From JAKJEP01 sp964580995 (GTDB lineage: Bacteria > Planctomycetota > Phycisphaerae > Sedimentisphaerales > SM23-30), in the NCBI GenBank assembly GCA_964580995.1, contig CAZOMV010000153.1:1-8123 (forward strand): a DNA stretch of 8,123 bases, read 5' to 3'. This document shows, piece after piece, positions 1 through 5,737 of this stretch. Within the stretch, counting starts at the first letter, position 1; the number at the start of each line of letters is the position of its first letter. The notes below the pieces were generated by a model. That model ran no database searches and had not been told where the DNA came from. It worked only from the letters and a program-made list of their open reading frames with translations. Both the position numbers and the translations under genes were made by a program.

Positions 1-2
1 AT

Positions 3-281
3 AATCTGATCTTCAACGAGGAAGAAAAATACCGCCGCTATACCACCGCCGAACGGATGTATTACCAGTTGAAAACCCACGGCTACCACGCCCAGGTCAT
101 CGACACCCTGGAAATGATGCAGTATATGGAACACCTGGCCCACGGCACCGCCGCCCTACGCCCCCAGGACCGCCACCTCCACCACCGCCGCACCCAAAAG
201 AAAGGCGAACGCCGCCTCCGACGCCTCTTCAGCATGCCCTTCATTCAGGAACTGGCCAACGATGATTCCCTGGACAAATAA
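3..281 (+). CDS. C-terminal part of an unrecognised basic protein (5' end outside window)
   Basis: The frame is open to the left edge of the window and ends at a TAA at 279-281, so at least 92 residues are visible and the true start lies outside. An ATG at 57 exists, but the frame reads on upstream with normal-looking codons (NLIFNEEEKYRRYTTAER), so I treat it as internal. The visible part is mixed alpha-like sequence followed by a strongly basic, His/Arg-rich stretch at about visible residues 53-76 (HLHHRRTQKKGERRLRRLF) and a short acidic end. A basic patch of this kind could bind nucleic acid, but I recognise no family and see no membrane segment or signal peptide. It lies 44 nt upstream of two small same-strand genes and may share a transcript with them. 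I am fairly sure that it is coding and know nothing of its role. Confidence 0.6.
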   Translation, partial: NLIFNEEEKYRRYTTAERMYYQLKTHGYHAQVIDTLEMMQYMEHLAHGTAALRPQDRHLHHRRTQKKGERRLRRLFSMPFIQELANDDSLDK

Positions 282-325
282 AGGATAATATCAATACCTG
301 CGATGAGTAGGTATGGAACAATAGT

Positions 326-676
326 ATGACACCCCCCACAAATCAGAATACCGATGCTTCAGTCAAACCTGTCTCCCTTTCCTCCTGGCCAACCGCTCTT
401 GCCAGCTTAATCTTTTCCGCCGCAGCTTTTTGCATGTCTTTTTTATATTCTAACGTACACTGGAACATCATGATGGGTAAAGATCATTTGATGGATATCG
501 AATTTCATAAACAAGTCGTTCCCATTCTGACTCAGATCGCTCGGCTCCAGGTACTTTTTGCCCTGTGCGCCCTCCTTTGGGCCATTTGGTCTCGCAAAGG
601 CCGCCCCCGCTGGATTTCCACCCTAACATTGGCTCTGGCCTTGTGTGTCCTATTCATTTGTATGTTGCAAACCTGA
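326..676 (+). CDS. small predicted membrane protein, three hydrophobic segments
   Basis: This 116-residue protein has hydrophobic segments at about residues 22-42, 70-88 and 97-114. A polar, His/Met-containing loop (NVHWNIMMGKDH) follows the first, and a short Lys/Arg-rich connector (RKGRPRW) lies between the second and third. The polar N-terminus of about 20 residues has no signal-peptide pattern. The ATG at 326 is preceded by only a weak ribosome site (GGAA at 315-318, 7-nt spacer), and I found no better in-frame start upstream. It sits 44 nt after the preceding stop and 34 nt before the next gene, so the three may be co-transcribed. I recognise no family. The alternation of hydrophobic segments and charged loops supports a real inner-membrane protein, but the function is unknown. 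Confidence 0.6.
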   Translation: MTPPTNQNTDASVKPVSLSSWPTALASLIFSAAAFCMSFLYSNVHWNIMMGKDHLMDIEFHKQVVPILTQIARLQVLFALCALLWAIWSRKGRPRWISTLTLALALCVLFICMLQT

Positions 677-710
677 ATAAATGCCCATGCCGCTACCAAG
701 GAGATCATAA

Positions 711-962
711 ATGATTATGGAATTACTGGCATCCCAAACCAATTATGTAGTCACCCAATCCGGAATCAGCCTGGGCGCCGCCCTTGCCATGATTTTGTCC
801 TGGCAGCGAAATAAATCCATTCTCTTCGCCATCATCCACGGAATCTTTTCCTGGCTGTACGTACTCTATTTCGCCCTCACCCGCCGGGAAAATGAAACAG
901 ACAATTCCCTTACGGAAGAATTAACCAGCGAGATAGAGCAAATAATCAAACCAAAAAAATAA
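711..962 (+). CDS. small predicted two-helix membrane protein
   Basis: This 83-residue protein has hydrophobic segments at about residues 16-31 (SGISLGAALAMILSW) and 36-56 (SILFAIIHGIFSWLYVLYFAL), joined by a tight polar turn (QRNK). A charged cytoplasm-like tail follows, acidic then lysine-rich at the end. The start is well supported: AAGGAG at 698-703 lies 7 nt before the ATG at 711, whereas the second in-frame ATG at 717 would be 13 nt away. The pattern of a helical hairpin with 'SWxRNKSI' between helices looks like a conserved small membrane protein, but I cannot name a family. Its last codons overlap the A-rich stretch that acts, on the other strand, as the U-tract of the terminator of the convergent gene. 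A role with the preceding membrane protein is only suggested by adjacency. Confidence 0.72.
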   Translation: MIMELLASQTNYVVTQSGISLGAALAMILSWQRNKSILFAIIHGIFSWLYVLYFALTRRENETDNSLTEELTSEIEQIIKPKK

Positions 963-996
963 AACAGGCGGTTCCTTACTGCAAGAAACGTCGCCT
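951..996 (-). terminator. intrinsic terminator of the minus-strand propeller/dockerin gene
   Basis: Read on the minus strand, just after the stop at 1006, there is a stem of AGGCG (paired strands 992-996 and 966-970). A 2-nt bulge follows, then a GTT-x-CTT/AAG-x-AAC stem (983-989 with 971-977) around a 5-nt loop at 978-982. It is followed at once by a U-rich run (951-965), the expected form of a Rho-independent terminator. The U-tract lies over the final codons and stop of the convergent plus-strand gene. On the plus strand no T-run follows the hairpin, so it probably works in one direction only. Confidence 0.75.
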
Positions 997-1005
997 ATTC
1001 CCACC

Positions 1006-3432
1006 TTACGGCAGTACCTGATGACTCAGCCAATACATCGCCAGAATACTCAAATCGCCTAAATCAACCACCTGATCGTGATTGATATCCGCCCTCCCGC
1101 ACCAGTCCGGTGCCGCGCAGCCATACGCTGGCCACGGTCCCGAAAGAAATGCATAATCCTCGTAGTCCACCCGGCAGTCGTTGTTTAAATCCGCCGGATT
1201 CGTATAAACCGTCAATATGCCCCGCCCCTGAGCTCCATGATAACCGCCGATCCGAATCAAATATTCTCCTCCCTGGCTCACCGGTACCATAACTTCAGAG
1301 GATACCCCGCAGGAGGAATCATCGTTGCAGGCAAGTACCATTCCGGATCCGCCCGGACAACTGCCGCCGTAAACCGCCAGCTTGGTGTCGTATTCGCTTC
1401 CGCACAAACGAATCGTTGCCACGCCGTTGCAGGAAGCCAAATAACGGTACCAGAGATCCGAATCAATCTGCGTGTACCCGAAAAAGTTACATTGCCCCGG
1501 TTCATCCGGCCCGTCCGTGGTGGCATTATAGGTACTGAAAACCACACTGCCTTCCCCGATCGGTATCGCATCTGCGCAATAATCGTTGACAGACGCTGCC
1601 ATGGATAACGTAAGGGTAAAATCGCCCGTCGCTCCCCCATAGCCTGCCACTCGAATCAGATACGTTTCCCACGCATTGACCGGAATGGTTAAACAGGATT
1701 GCACGCCGCCGCCGCAATCAAAGTCGCGAGACGCGCAATCATCGTTGCAGCCGCCCTCCACCTGATTATCCGCCGTGCCCGGGCAGCCCCAGTGAACGGA
1801 AAGTACCGTGTCAAAGGCGGACCCGCACGTATCCACCCGCAGCGTCCCCGAATAGCTTGCCGTATAACTGTACCACACATCCGGACTGCTGTTCGAGTTG
1901 CCGCAACTGGAACTGCCGTCATTCGTCGCTGCGGTTGTGGAACCGTAATAGGTTCCTTCCGTAATCATCGTCGCATCGGCACAAGTGTCGTTCTCCACCC
2001 CCGCGCTGCCGATTTCCATTTTCTGGGCAAATAGATCGCCAAGACCTTCATCGTTCCAGCCGATAATGGCGCCCAGGGGAGAGGAACCGGAACCATCATA
2101 CACCATCACCGGATTACTTTGAGCGTATCCCGGATCCGATTGCGAATACGAATCAATAAAAACATAGTTCGACCACAGCTTATTCCCATCCGCGTCCAGC
2201 CGCGTGGCGCTGATATCCCAGCTCCACCCGCCTTTATCCATATACGTCACGACCGCTCCGCCCGCCAGGTCGCTCACAATCTTGGCCCGCCGCTGGCTGC
2301 CCGGCGCGGTGGACCCCTGAATCCAGGGCGGCAGCAGCACCCCGTTGGCCGTCCATAACAGACTGCCCCCGCTGTTCACCCGCTGCGCATACAGATCGTC
2401 ATTCCCCGTCGTACCCGCGTCATTCCGCCAGTCATTCCACGCCACAATCCCCCCGCCCCCGCCATCCGTGGCGATAACCGGGACAACCTCAAAAAACACC
2501 CAGTCGTCCGGATCCCCGCCCACCACCGCCGAATCCACAATTACCACCCCATTGGTTCCCCACAGGGCACTGCCGCCGCTGCTGATCCGCTGGGCACGAA
2601 CCTGCGCATTTTTCGTTGGCGTAATCTCCAGCCCGCTCCAGGTAATCAGCGCCCCGTCCACCCCGTCGAACGCCGCATCCACCGGCCCTTCATCGCGTGC
2701 ATCATTACTGATAGTGGTCGGAGTCGCACCCCACGGCAAACCCGGCCCAACCCTTTGTGCCACAATATTCTTGGCATAATCCGCCCAGACCACAATCACA
2801 CTCATCGAACCGATAGCCGTCATGTCCTTGTACCAGCCCATCCGCACATAGCTCCCCAGCGAAATCCCATCCACACCCGGCGCCGAAAGCATCCCGCTGC
2901 TGTTCACATGGGCAATCCGCATCTCCGGACCCCATACCACAAACACGCCCCCGCTGCCGTCCGGCGCCAGGATCGGATATTCCCCGCCGGTCGCCGCCTG
3001 CACCCCGCCCGCCGTCCATTGCGGGACACCAGAACTGTTTACTTTCTGCACGAAAATCCCGTTGCCCTGCTGCCACACGGCAATCAGGTCGCTGCCCGAT
3101 TGAATCACCCTCGGCGCAGAACCGCTCACCGCCACCTGCACTCCGCCGGGCGGATTCCATAACGGATTGCCGGATGCATCCACGCGCTGAGCCCCGATGC
3201 CCCCGTCACTCCAGACAAAAAAACCGCCCCCCGCCCCGTCCGATGCCCCATCCACTGCCGTTTGCGTCCCCGCCGCCGTCGCCACCGCCGCCTCCGGAAT
3301 CCAGACCCGCTCCCCATCCGCTCCATACCCCGGCCTTGCGATTCCGGTCAGAACCACCGCACCGCCCAACAGAAAAAGCACCGACAAAGCAACTGCACAA
3401 TTTTTCCCGCACGTGTTTTGAAGTGGAACCAT
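1006..3432 (-). CDS. secreted beta-propeller-like protein with two PPC-like domains and a dockerin-like C-terminus
   Basis: The protein has 808 residues from the ATG at 3432. I prefer this start to an upstream in-frame TTG at 3495 because AAAGGAG lies 6 nt before it and it puts the signal peptide at the true N-terminus: Lys10, hydrophobic 13-29, cleavage near residues 32-38. Residues 71-475 hold eight degenerate units of the form 'xxVxWxD...IxAQRVxxxGxxxWxxxGV', starting near 71, 116, 162, 211, 261, 328, 393 and 455, suggesting a propeller. Two related Cys-rich domains of PPC type follow (about 480-610 and 616-744), each with 'NDxCADA', 'DxWYxYxAS', 'CGSxxDTxLxV' and 'CNDD'. The end (748-794) has two calcium-loop motifs, D748-N750-D752-D756-D759 and D782-N784-D786-D790-D793, separated by a C772/C778 linker, as in dockerin-like planctomycete tails. 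I see no catalytic motif. It is probably exported and adhesive or scaffold-bound; the ligand is unknown. Confidence 0.88.
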   Translation of the reverse strand: MVPLQNTCGKNCAVALSVLFLLGGAVVLTGIARPGYGADGERVWIPEAAVATAAGTQTAVDGASDGAGGGFFVWSDGGIGAQRVDASGNPLWNPPGGVQVAVSGSAPRVIQSGSDLIAVWQQGNGIFVQKVNSSGVPQWTAGGVQAATGGEYPILAPDGSGGVFVVWGPEMRIAHVNSSGMLSAPGVDGISLGSYVRMGWYKDMTAIGSMSVIVVWADYAKNIVAQRVGPGLPWGATPTTISNDARDEGPVDAAFDGVDGALITWSGLEITPTKNAQVRAQRISSGGSALWGTNGVVIVDSAVVGGDPDDWVFFEVVPVIATDGGGGGIVAWNDWRNDAGTTGNDDLYAQRVNSGGSLLWTANGVLLPPWIQGSTAPGSQRRAKIVSDLAGGAVVTYMDKGGWSWDISATRLDADGNKLWSNYVFIDSYSQSDPGYAQSNPVMVYDGSGSSPLGAIIGWNDEGLGDLFAQKMEIGSAGVENDTCADATMITEGTYYGSTTAATNDGSSSCGNSNSSPDVWYSYTASYSGTLRVDTCGSAFDTVLSVHWGCPGTADNQVEGGCNDDCASRDFDCGGGVQSCLTIPVNAWETYLIRVAGYGGATGDFTLTLSMAASVNDYCADAIPIGEGSVVFSTYNATTDGPDEPGQCNFFGYTQIDSDLWYRYLASCNGVATIRLCGSEYDTKLAVYGGSCPGGSGMVLACNDDSSCGVSSEVMVPVSQGGEYLIRIGGYHGAQGRGILTVYTNPADLNNDCRVDYEDYAFLSGPWPAYGCAAPDWCGRADINHDQVVDLGDLSILAMYWLSHQVLP

Positions 3433-3638
3433 TTTCTTCTCCTTTGGGAACCGTAAGTTCCCGCTGAAACCGATTTTAGGATACACAGGATACAATCCTC
3501 GCCATACGCCTGCTCTTCATGCTCGACTTCGTGGATAACTTCGCCTAAATTTGCTGAAATGTCAGAATTTCTTGTTTCAAACCCTGATGATTTGTTCAAA
3601 AAGATTTTTCGAAAAAAGTTGCCTGCATCCAACTGGGT
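3433..3638 (-). promoter_or_regulatory. long structured leader with a hairpin touching the Shine-Dalgarno
   Basis: About 200 nt separate the predicted transcription start from the ATG at 3432. Nearest the gene, a perfect 6-bp stem GGGAAC/GTTCCC (3446-3451 with 3457-3462, loop 3452-3456) directly abuts the Shine-Dalgarno AAAGGAG (3439-3445), so its folding could set access to the ribosome site. Further upstream are an AGGATACA direct repeat (3478-3485 and 3487-3494), the second copy being part of an AGGAT/ATCCT inverted repeat (3487-3499), and a TTTTTCGAAAAA palindrome (3605-3616). I recognise no known riboswitch class and no leader peptide. Confidence 0.5.
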
Positions 3639-3667
3639 ATAATACCGAATAAAAAAGGAATAGTCAA
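3639..3667 (-). promoter_or_regulatory. sigma70-like promoter of the propeller/dockerin gene
   Basis: On the minus strand a TTGACT box (3667-3662) is followed after exactly 17 nt by TATTAT (3644-3639). Each differs from the consensus by one base and the spacing is optimal. The start point would lie near 3632, giving a leader of about 200 nt. It is the best promoter match in the window. Confidence 0.68.
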
Positions 3668-3844
3668 GAAAAATGAAGCAATTTTACCGGCGCCAATACC
3701 TCAATATCTGGGCCGCCCGAACCGCGGCCCCTCCTTCCTTCTCCCGTAAAGATTTACTTTTGGGATTCCCCGCCGCCGCTCCTTCCCGCCCCGATCACAC
3801 CCCGCATCATCTCCGCCATCCGTTCCTGTCCCTATCTGGGTAGG

Positions 3845-3877
3845 GTGTGCGATCCCGGTATTCCCGGAATTGCACAC
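3845..3877. repeat. long imperfect hairpin
   Basis: GTGTGC (3845-3850) pairs with GCACAC (3872-3877). The stem continues through a G-T pair, two A-T pairs, one mismatch and CCGG/CCGG (3855-3858 with 3863-3866 region), closing on a small loop around 3859-3863. Almost the whole 33-nt segment is paired. No T-run follows on either strand, so an intrinsic terminator is unlikely. It is flanked by a short CCCTA/TAGGG inverted repeat at about 3831-3845. Confidence 0.5.
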
Positions 3878-3920
3878 GCGGTATTTCAATATAGTCCCTG
3901 TATATCATTCCCACTCCCGG

Positions 3921-3948
3921 TGGTCATTCCTGCTCAAGCAGGAATCCA
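3921..3948. repeat. REP-like palindromic element
   Basis: ATTCCTGCT (3926-3934) and AGCAGGAAT (3937-3945) form a perfect 9-bp inverted repeat around CA. The outer pair TGG/CCA (3921-3923 and 3946-3948) extends it past a 2-nt bulge. The sequence has the form of widespread small palindromic 'GTCATTCC...GGAATCCAG' elements that occur in many copies between genes in diverse bacteria. Only one copy is in this window, so the repetitive nature is inferred from resemblance. Confidence 0.6.
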
Positions 3949-4027
3949 GATTTTATTCGCCTTCGTATTGCCTGACGCAGCGACTAACAGGAGTGCCATT
4001 GGGTGAAATGCCCGCGTCGTGTTCGCT

Positions 4028-4042
4028 GCAGGCCGTGCCTGC
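4028..4042 (-). other. GC hairpin just downstream of the galactosidase gene
   Basis: A perfect 6-bp stem GCAGGC/GCCTGC with a 3-nt loop begins 6 nt beyond the stop codon of the galactosidase gene. No U-tract follows on the minus strand, so it is not a standard intrinsic terminator. It could protect the 3' end of the transcript or be part of a less canonical terminator. No better terminator was seen for this gene. Confidence 0.45.
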
Positions 4043-4048
4043 CCCCCC

Positions 4049-5260
4049 TCATTTAGGATTCACCCGCACCATCACCACCCCATGCGCCGCCACCACCGCC
4101 GCAAAACCTCCGCCAAAGGTTCCCAGCTCCTTCTTCCGCCATATATCCCGAACCTTAGCTTCCAGCCGCTCCGCATATCCAATCTCCGCCCACCGCACGC
4201 CGATCTCCGCTTCCCGGCTGCTTCGATTAAACAGCACCACCGCTCTGCCGCCATCCTCCAGCTCCTTGCTCCATACCTCCAGCTCCCCCTCATCGCGTAC
4301 CTTCACCCCCTGCCTGCCCAGCCGATCCTGATTCACCGCAATCGCCTCCCGATTCAGCAAAATCTCCATCACCTCCGGCGTCGCCTGCCGGATATCATTC
4401 CCCAGCATCAGCGGCGCCGCCAGCATGCACCACAGGCTAAAATGGGCCTTGTTCTCTTCATACGTCAGCTCCCCGTTCCCCACCTCCAGCATATCCGGAT
4501 CATTCCAGTGCCCCGGCCCGGCATACCGCTCCAGCCCCACCTGCAAATCCAAAATCTTGGTAAACCCGATAAAATTCTCCACCTCCACCCCCTGGGACAT
4601 CACCCGCTGCCCGCAGTCCCAGCAGGGCCGGATATCAAATGTCGTCCGCCACAGGTGCCCCACGCCTTTGCCCCACAGCCAGGGCTTATTCGTCCCCCAT
4701 TCACAAATGCTGAACACCATCGGCCGGCCCGCCTTCTCCAGCGCCTCCCGCATCAGCTTATACGATTCCGGCGCACTTTGATTCTCCGTATTACACCAGT
4801 CGTACTTCAAATAGTCCACTCCCCAACCGGCATACATCCGCGCATCCTGATATTCATACCCCCGGCTGCCCGGAAACCCGCAGCACGTCTTCGTTCCCGC
4901 ATCCGAATAAATCCCAAACTTCAGCCCCTTCCCGTGCACATAATCCGCCAGCGCCTTCATCCCCGACGGAAACTTCTCCGCATTCACCACGATATTCCCC
5001 TCCGCATCCCGGTCCACCTGCCACCCGTCATCAATCACAATATATTCATACCCCGCCTCCTTAAATCCCCGCTCCACAAACATATCGGCTATGTCCCGCA
5101 CCAGCTTCTCATTGATATCCAGCCGGAAGGTGTTCCAACTGTTCCACCCCATCGGCGGCCTCTGTGCCAGCTCTTCCCAGCCGTCCCCGCCCGTCCGGCA
5201 CCCCGACACCATCCAGCACGCCAGCACACCCATCAATACCGCCTTTGCACCCTTTTTCAT
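4049..5260 (-). CDS. GH27 alpha-galactosidase, predicted lipoprotein
   Basis: The 403-residue protein is a full-length glycoside hydrolase family 27 enzyme, expected to release terminal alpha-galactose with retention of configuration. The N-terminus is a lipoprotein signal: Lys2-Lys3, a hydrophobic core and lipobox V-S-G-C21, so the mature enzyme is probably membrane-anchored outside the cytoplasm. The TIM barrel starts at about 34 with PPMGWNSW (35-42). It includes IDDGW (76-80), a CC pair at 126-127, the nucleophile motif YLKYDWC with Asp154, CEWG with Glu187 (the residue that in alpha-galactosidases replaces the Ser of N-acetylgalactosaminidases), WRTTFDI with acid/base Asp209, and WNDPDMLEVGNG (252-263). 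A C-terminal beta domain covers about 315-403. AAAGGAG (5271-5277) lies 10 nt before the ATG, a slightly long spacing. It appears to be transcribed alone from promoters just upstream. Substrate is not proven; family 27 also contains other specificities. Confidence 0.94.
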   Translation of the reverse strand: MKKGAKAVLMGVLACWMVSGCRTGGDGWEELAQRPPMGWNSWNTFRLDINEKLVRDIADMFVERGFKEAGYEYIVIDDGWQVDRDAEGNIVVNAEKFPSGMKALADYVHGKGLKFGIYSDAGTKTCCGFPGSRGYEYQDARMYAGWGVDYLKYDWCNTENQSAPESYKLMREALEKAGRPMVFSICEWGTNKPWLWGKGVGHLWRTTFDIRPCWDCGQRVMSQGVEVENFIGFTKILDLQVGLERYAGPGHWNDPDMLEVGNGELTYEENKAHFSLWCMLAAPLMLGNDIRQATPEVMEILLNREAIAVNQDRLGRQGVKVRDEGELEVWSKELEDGGRAVVLFNRSSREAEIGVRWAEIGYAERLEAKVRDIWRKKELGTFGGGFAAVVAAHGVVMVRVNPK

Positions 5261-5300
5261 AGCTTTTCAGCTCCTTTCTTTTAAAAAAAATCGCCCCTCC

Positions 5301-5330
5301 ATAATAAGACCGATGTCCACAACTGCGCAA
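5301..5330 (-). promoter_or_regulatory. candidate proximal promoter of the galactosidase gene
   Basis: On the minus strand TTGCGC (5330-5325) is followed after 18 nt by TATTAT (5306-5301). The -10 box matches the consensus at five of six positions; the -35 box is poor (three of six). Transcription would start near 5294 and give a leader of about 33 nt. TTGCGC occurs twice more upstream (see findings), so it could instead be part of a regulator site. Confidence 0.4.
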
Positions 5331-5347
5331 GGTTTTTTCCATTTTTT

Positions 5348-5377
5348 TTTAAAAAAACCGCCATAAACCCTTGTCAA
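5348..5377 (-). promoter_or_regulatory. candidate distal promoter of the galactosidase gene
   Basis: A perfect TTGACA (5377-5372, minus strand) is followed after 18 nt by TTTAAA (5353-5348), four of six positions matching the -10 consensus. It lies within the last codons of the truncated nucleotidyltransferase frame and would give a leader of about 80 nt to the galactosidase ATG. It is an alternative to, or works together with, the proximal candidate. Confidence 0.4.
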
Positions 5378-5699
5378 TCCTAAGCAAAATTTTTTTGCCT
5401 TGCGCAATTTTGGCCATCCGCCGTGGCCGTTTTCGCGCAATCTCCCCCCTGTACCGCCAGCCTCCGGCCGGCATCTTATATCTCTGCCTTCCCGCCCAGC
5501 CCTTCGGCCCGGCTTCGATGGAAAGATAACCCGTTACCGGTTTAGCATAAATGAACCGGACATCGTAATCGCTGTCACACGAGGCAAACCCCCACGCCCG
5601 GCTGCCCGACTCACAGGCATACAAAATCTCCACCCCCTTCTCCCGTTCGATATCCGCAAGCCCTTCCGCAATTCTTTGATTTATATTCACATCATCCAT
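5349..5699 (-). pseudogene. truncated YcgL/RlaP-like nucleotidyltransferase with unrelated tail
   Basis: Residues 1-62 match the start of a DNA-polymerase-beta-type nucleotidyltransferase of the YcgL/RlaP group: 'ILYACESGSRAWGFAS' with G32-S33, followed by D42-S-D44-Y-D46 and 'VRFIYAKPVTGYLSIE'. Asp44 and Asp46 are the metal-binding catalytic pair. Members are usually about 250 residues, but here the similarity stops at about residue 62. The remaining 54 residues are Arg/Gly/Lys-rich with no resemblance to the family, so the third acidic residue and the rest of the fold are missing. The ATG at 5699 has AGGA about 8 nt upstream and lies 38 nt after the stop of the preceding gene, so read-through transcription is possible. 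I judge it a decayed or truncated gene; a functional mini-protein cannot be excluded. The family resemblance is clear, the pseudogene status is inference. Confidence 0.68.
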
Positions 5700-5737
5700 G
5701 GTTTCATCCTGACATTTTTCTGGTTTATCAGTGTATC

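Larger units (their letters stand above)
3668..4048. other. 381-nt intergenic stretch with inverted repeats, no convincing gene
   Basis: I see no gene with a plausible start and composition here. The stretch lies between the promoter of the propeller gene and the 3' end of the galactosidase gene. It holds a perfect 7-bp GC stem (3710-3716 with 3724-3730, 7-nt loop), a long imperfect hairpin at 3845-3877, a REP-like inverted repeat at 3921-3948 and a GC hairpin at 4028-4042, each described separately or in the findings. Both neighbours are transcribed on the minus strand. Confidence 0.6.

Noticed and set aside
3433..3495. N-terminal extension of the propeller/dockerin protein from a TTG at 3495
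   Set aside because: The ATG at 3432 has an ideal Shine-Dalgarno and begins the signal peptide; the extension would bury the signal peptide inside the protein.
3754..3831. Short minus-strand frame reading GQERMAEMMRGVIGAGRSG and ending at 3754
   Set aside because: It has about 25 codons, follows directly on a stop, and has no ribosome site; it may be a gene remnant but cannot be supported.
4019..5284. A 421-codon plus-strand open frame, longer than the galactosidase gene it overlaps
   Set aside because: It is the antisense of a clear GH27 gene and reads as His/Pro/Arg/Leu-rich sequence with no domain or ribosome site; long antisense frames are common over GC-rich genes.
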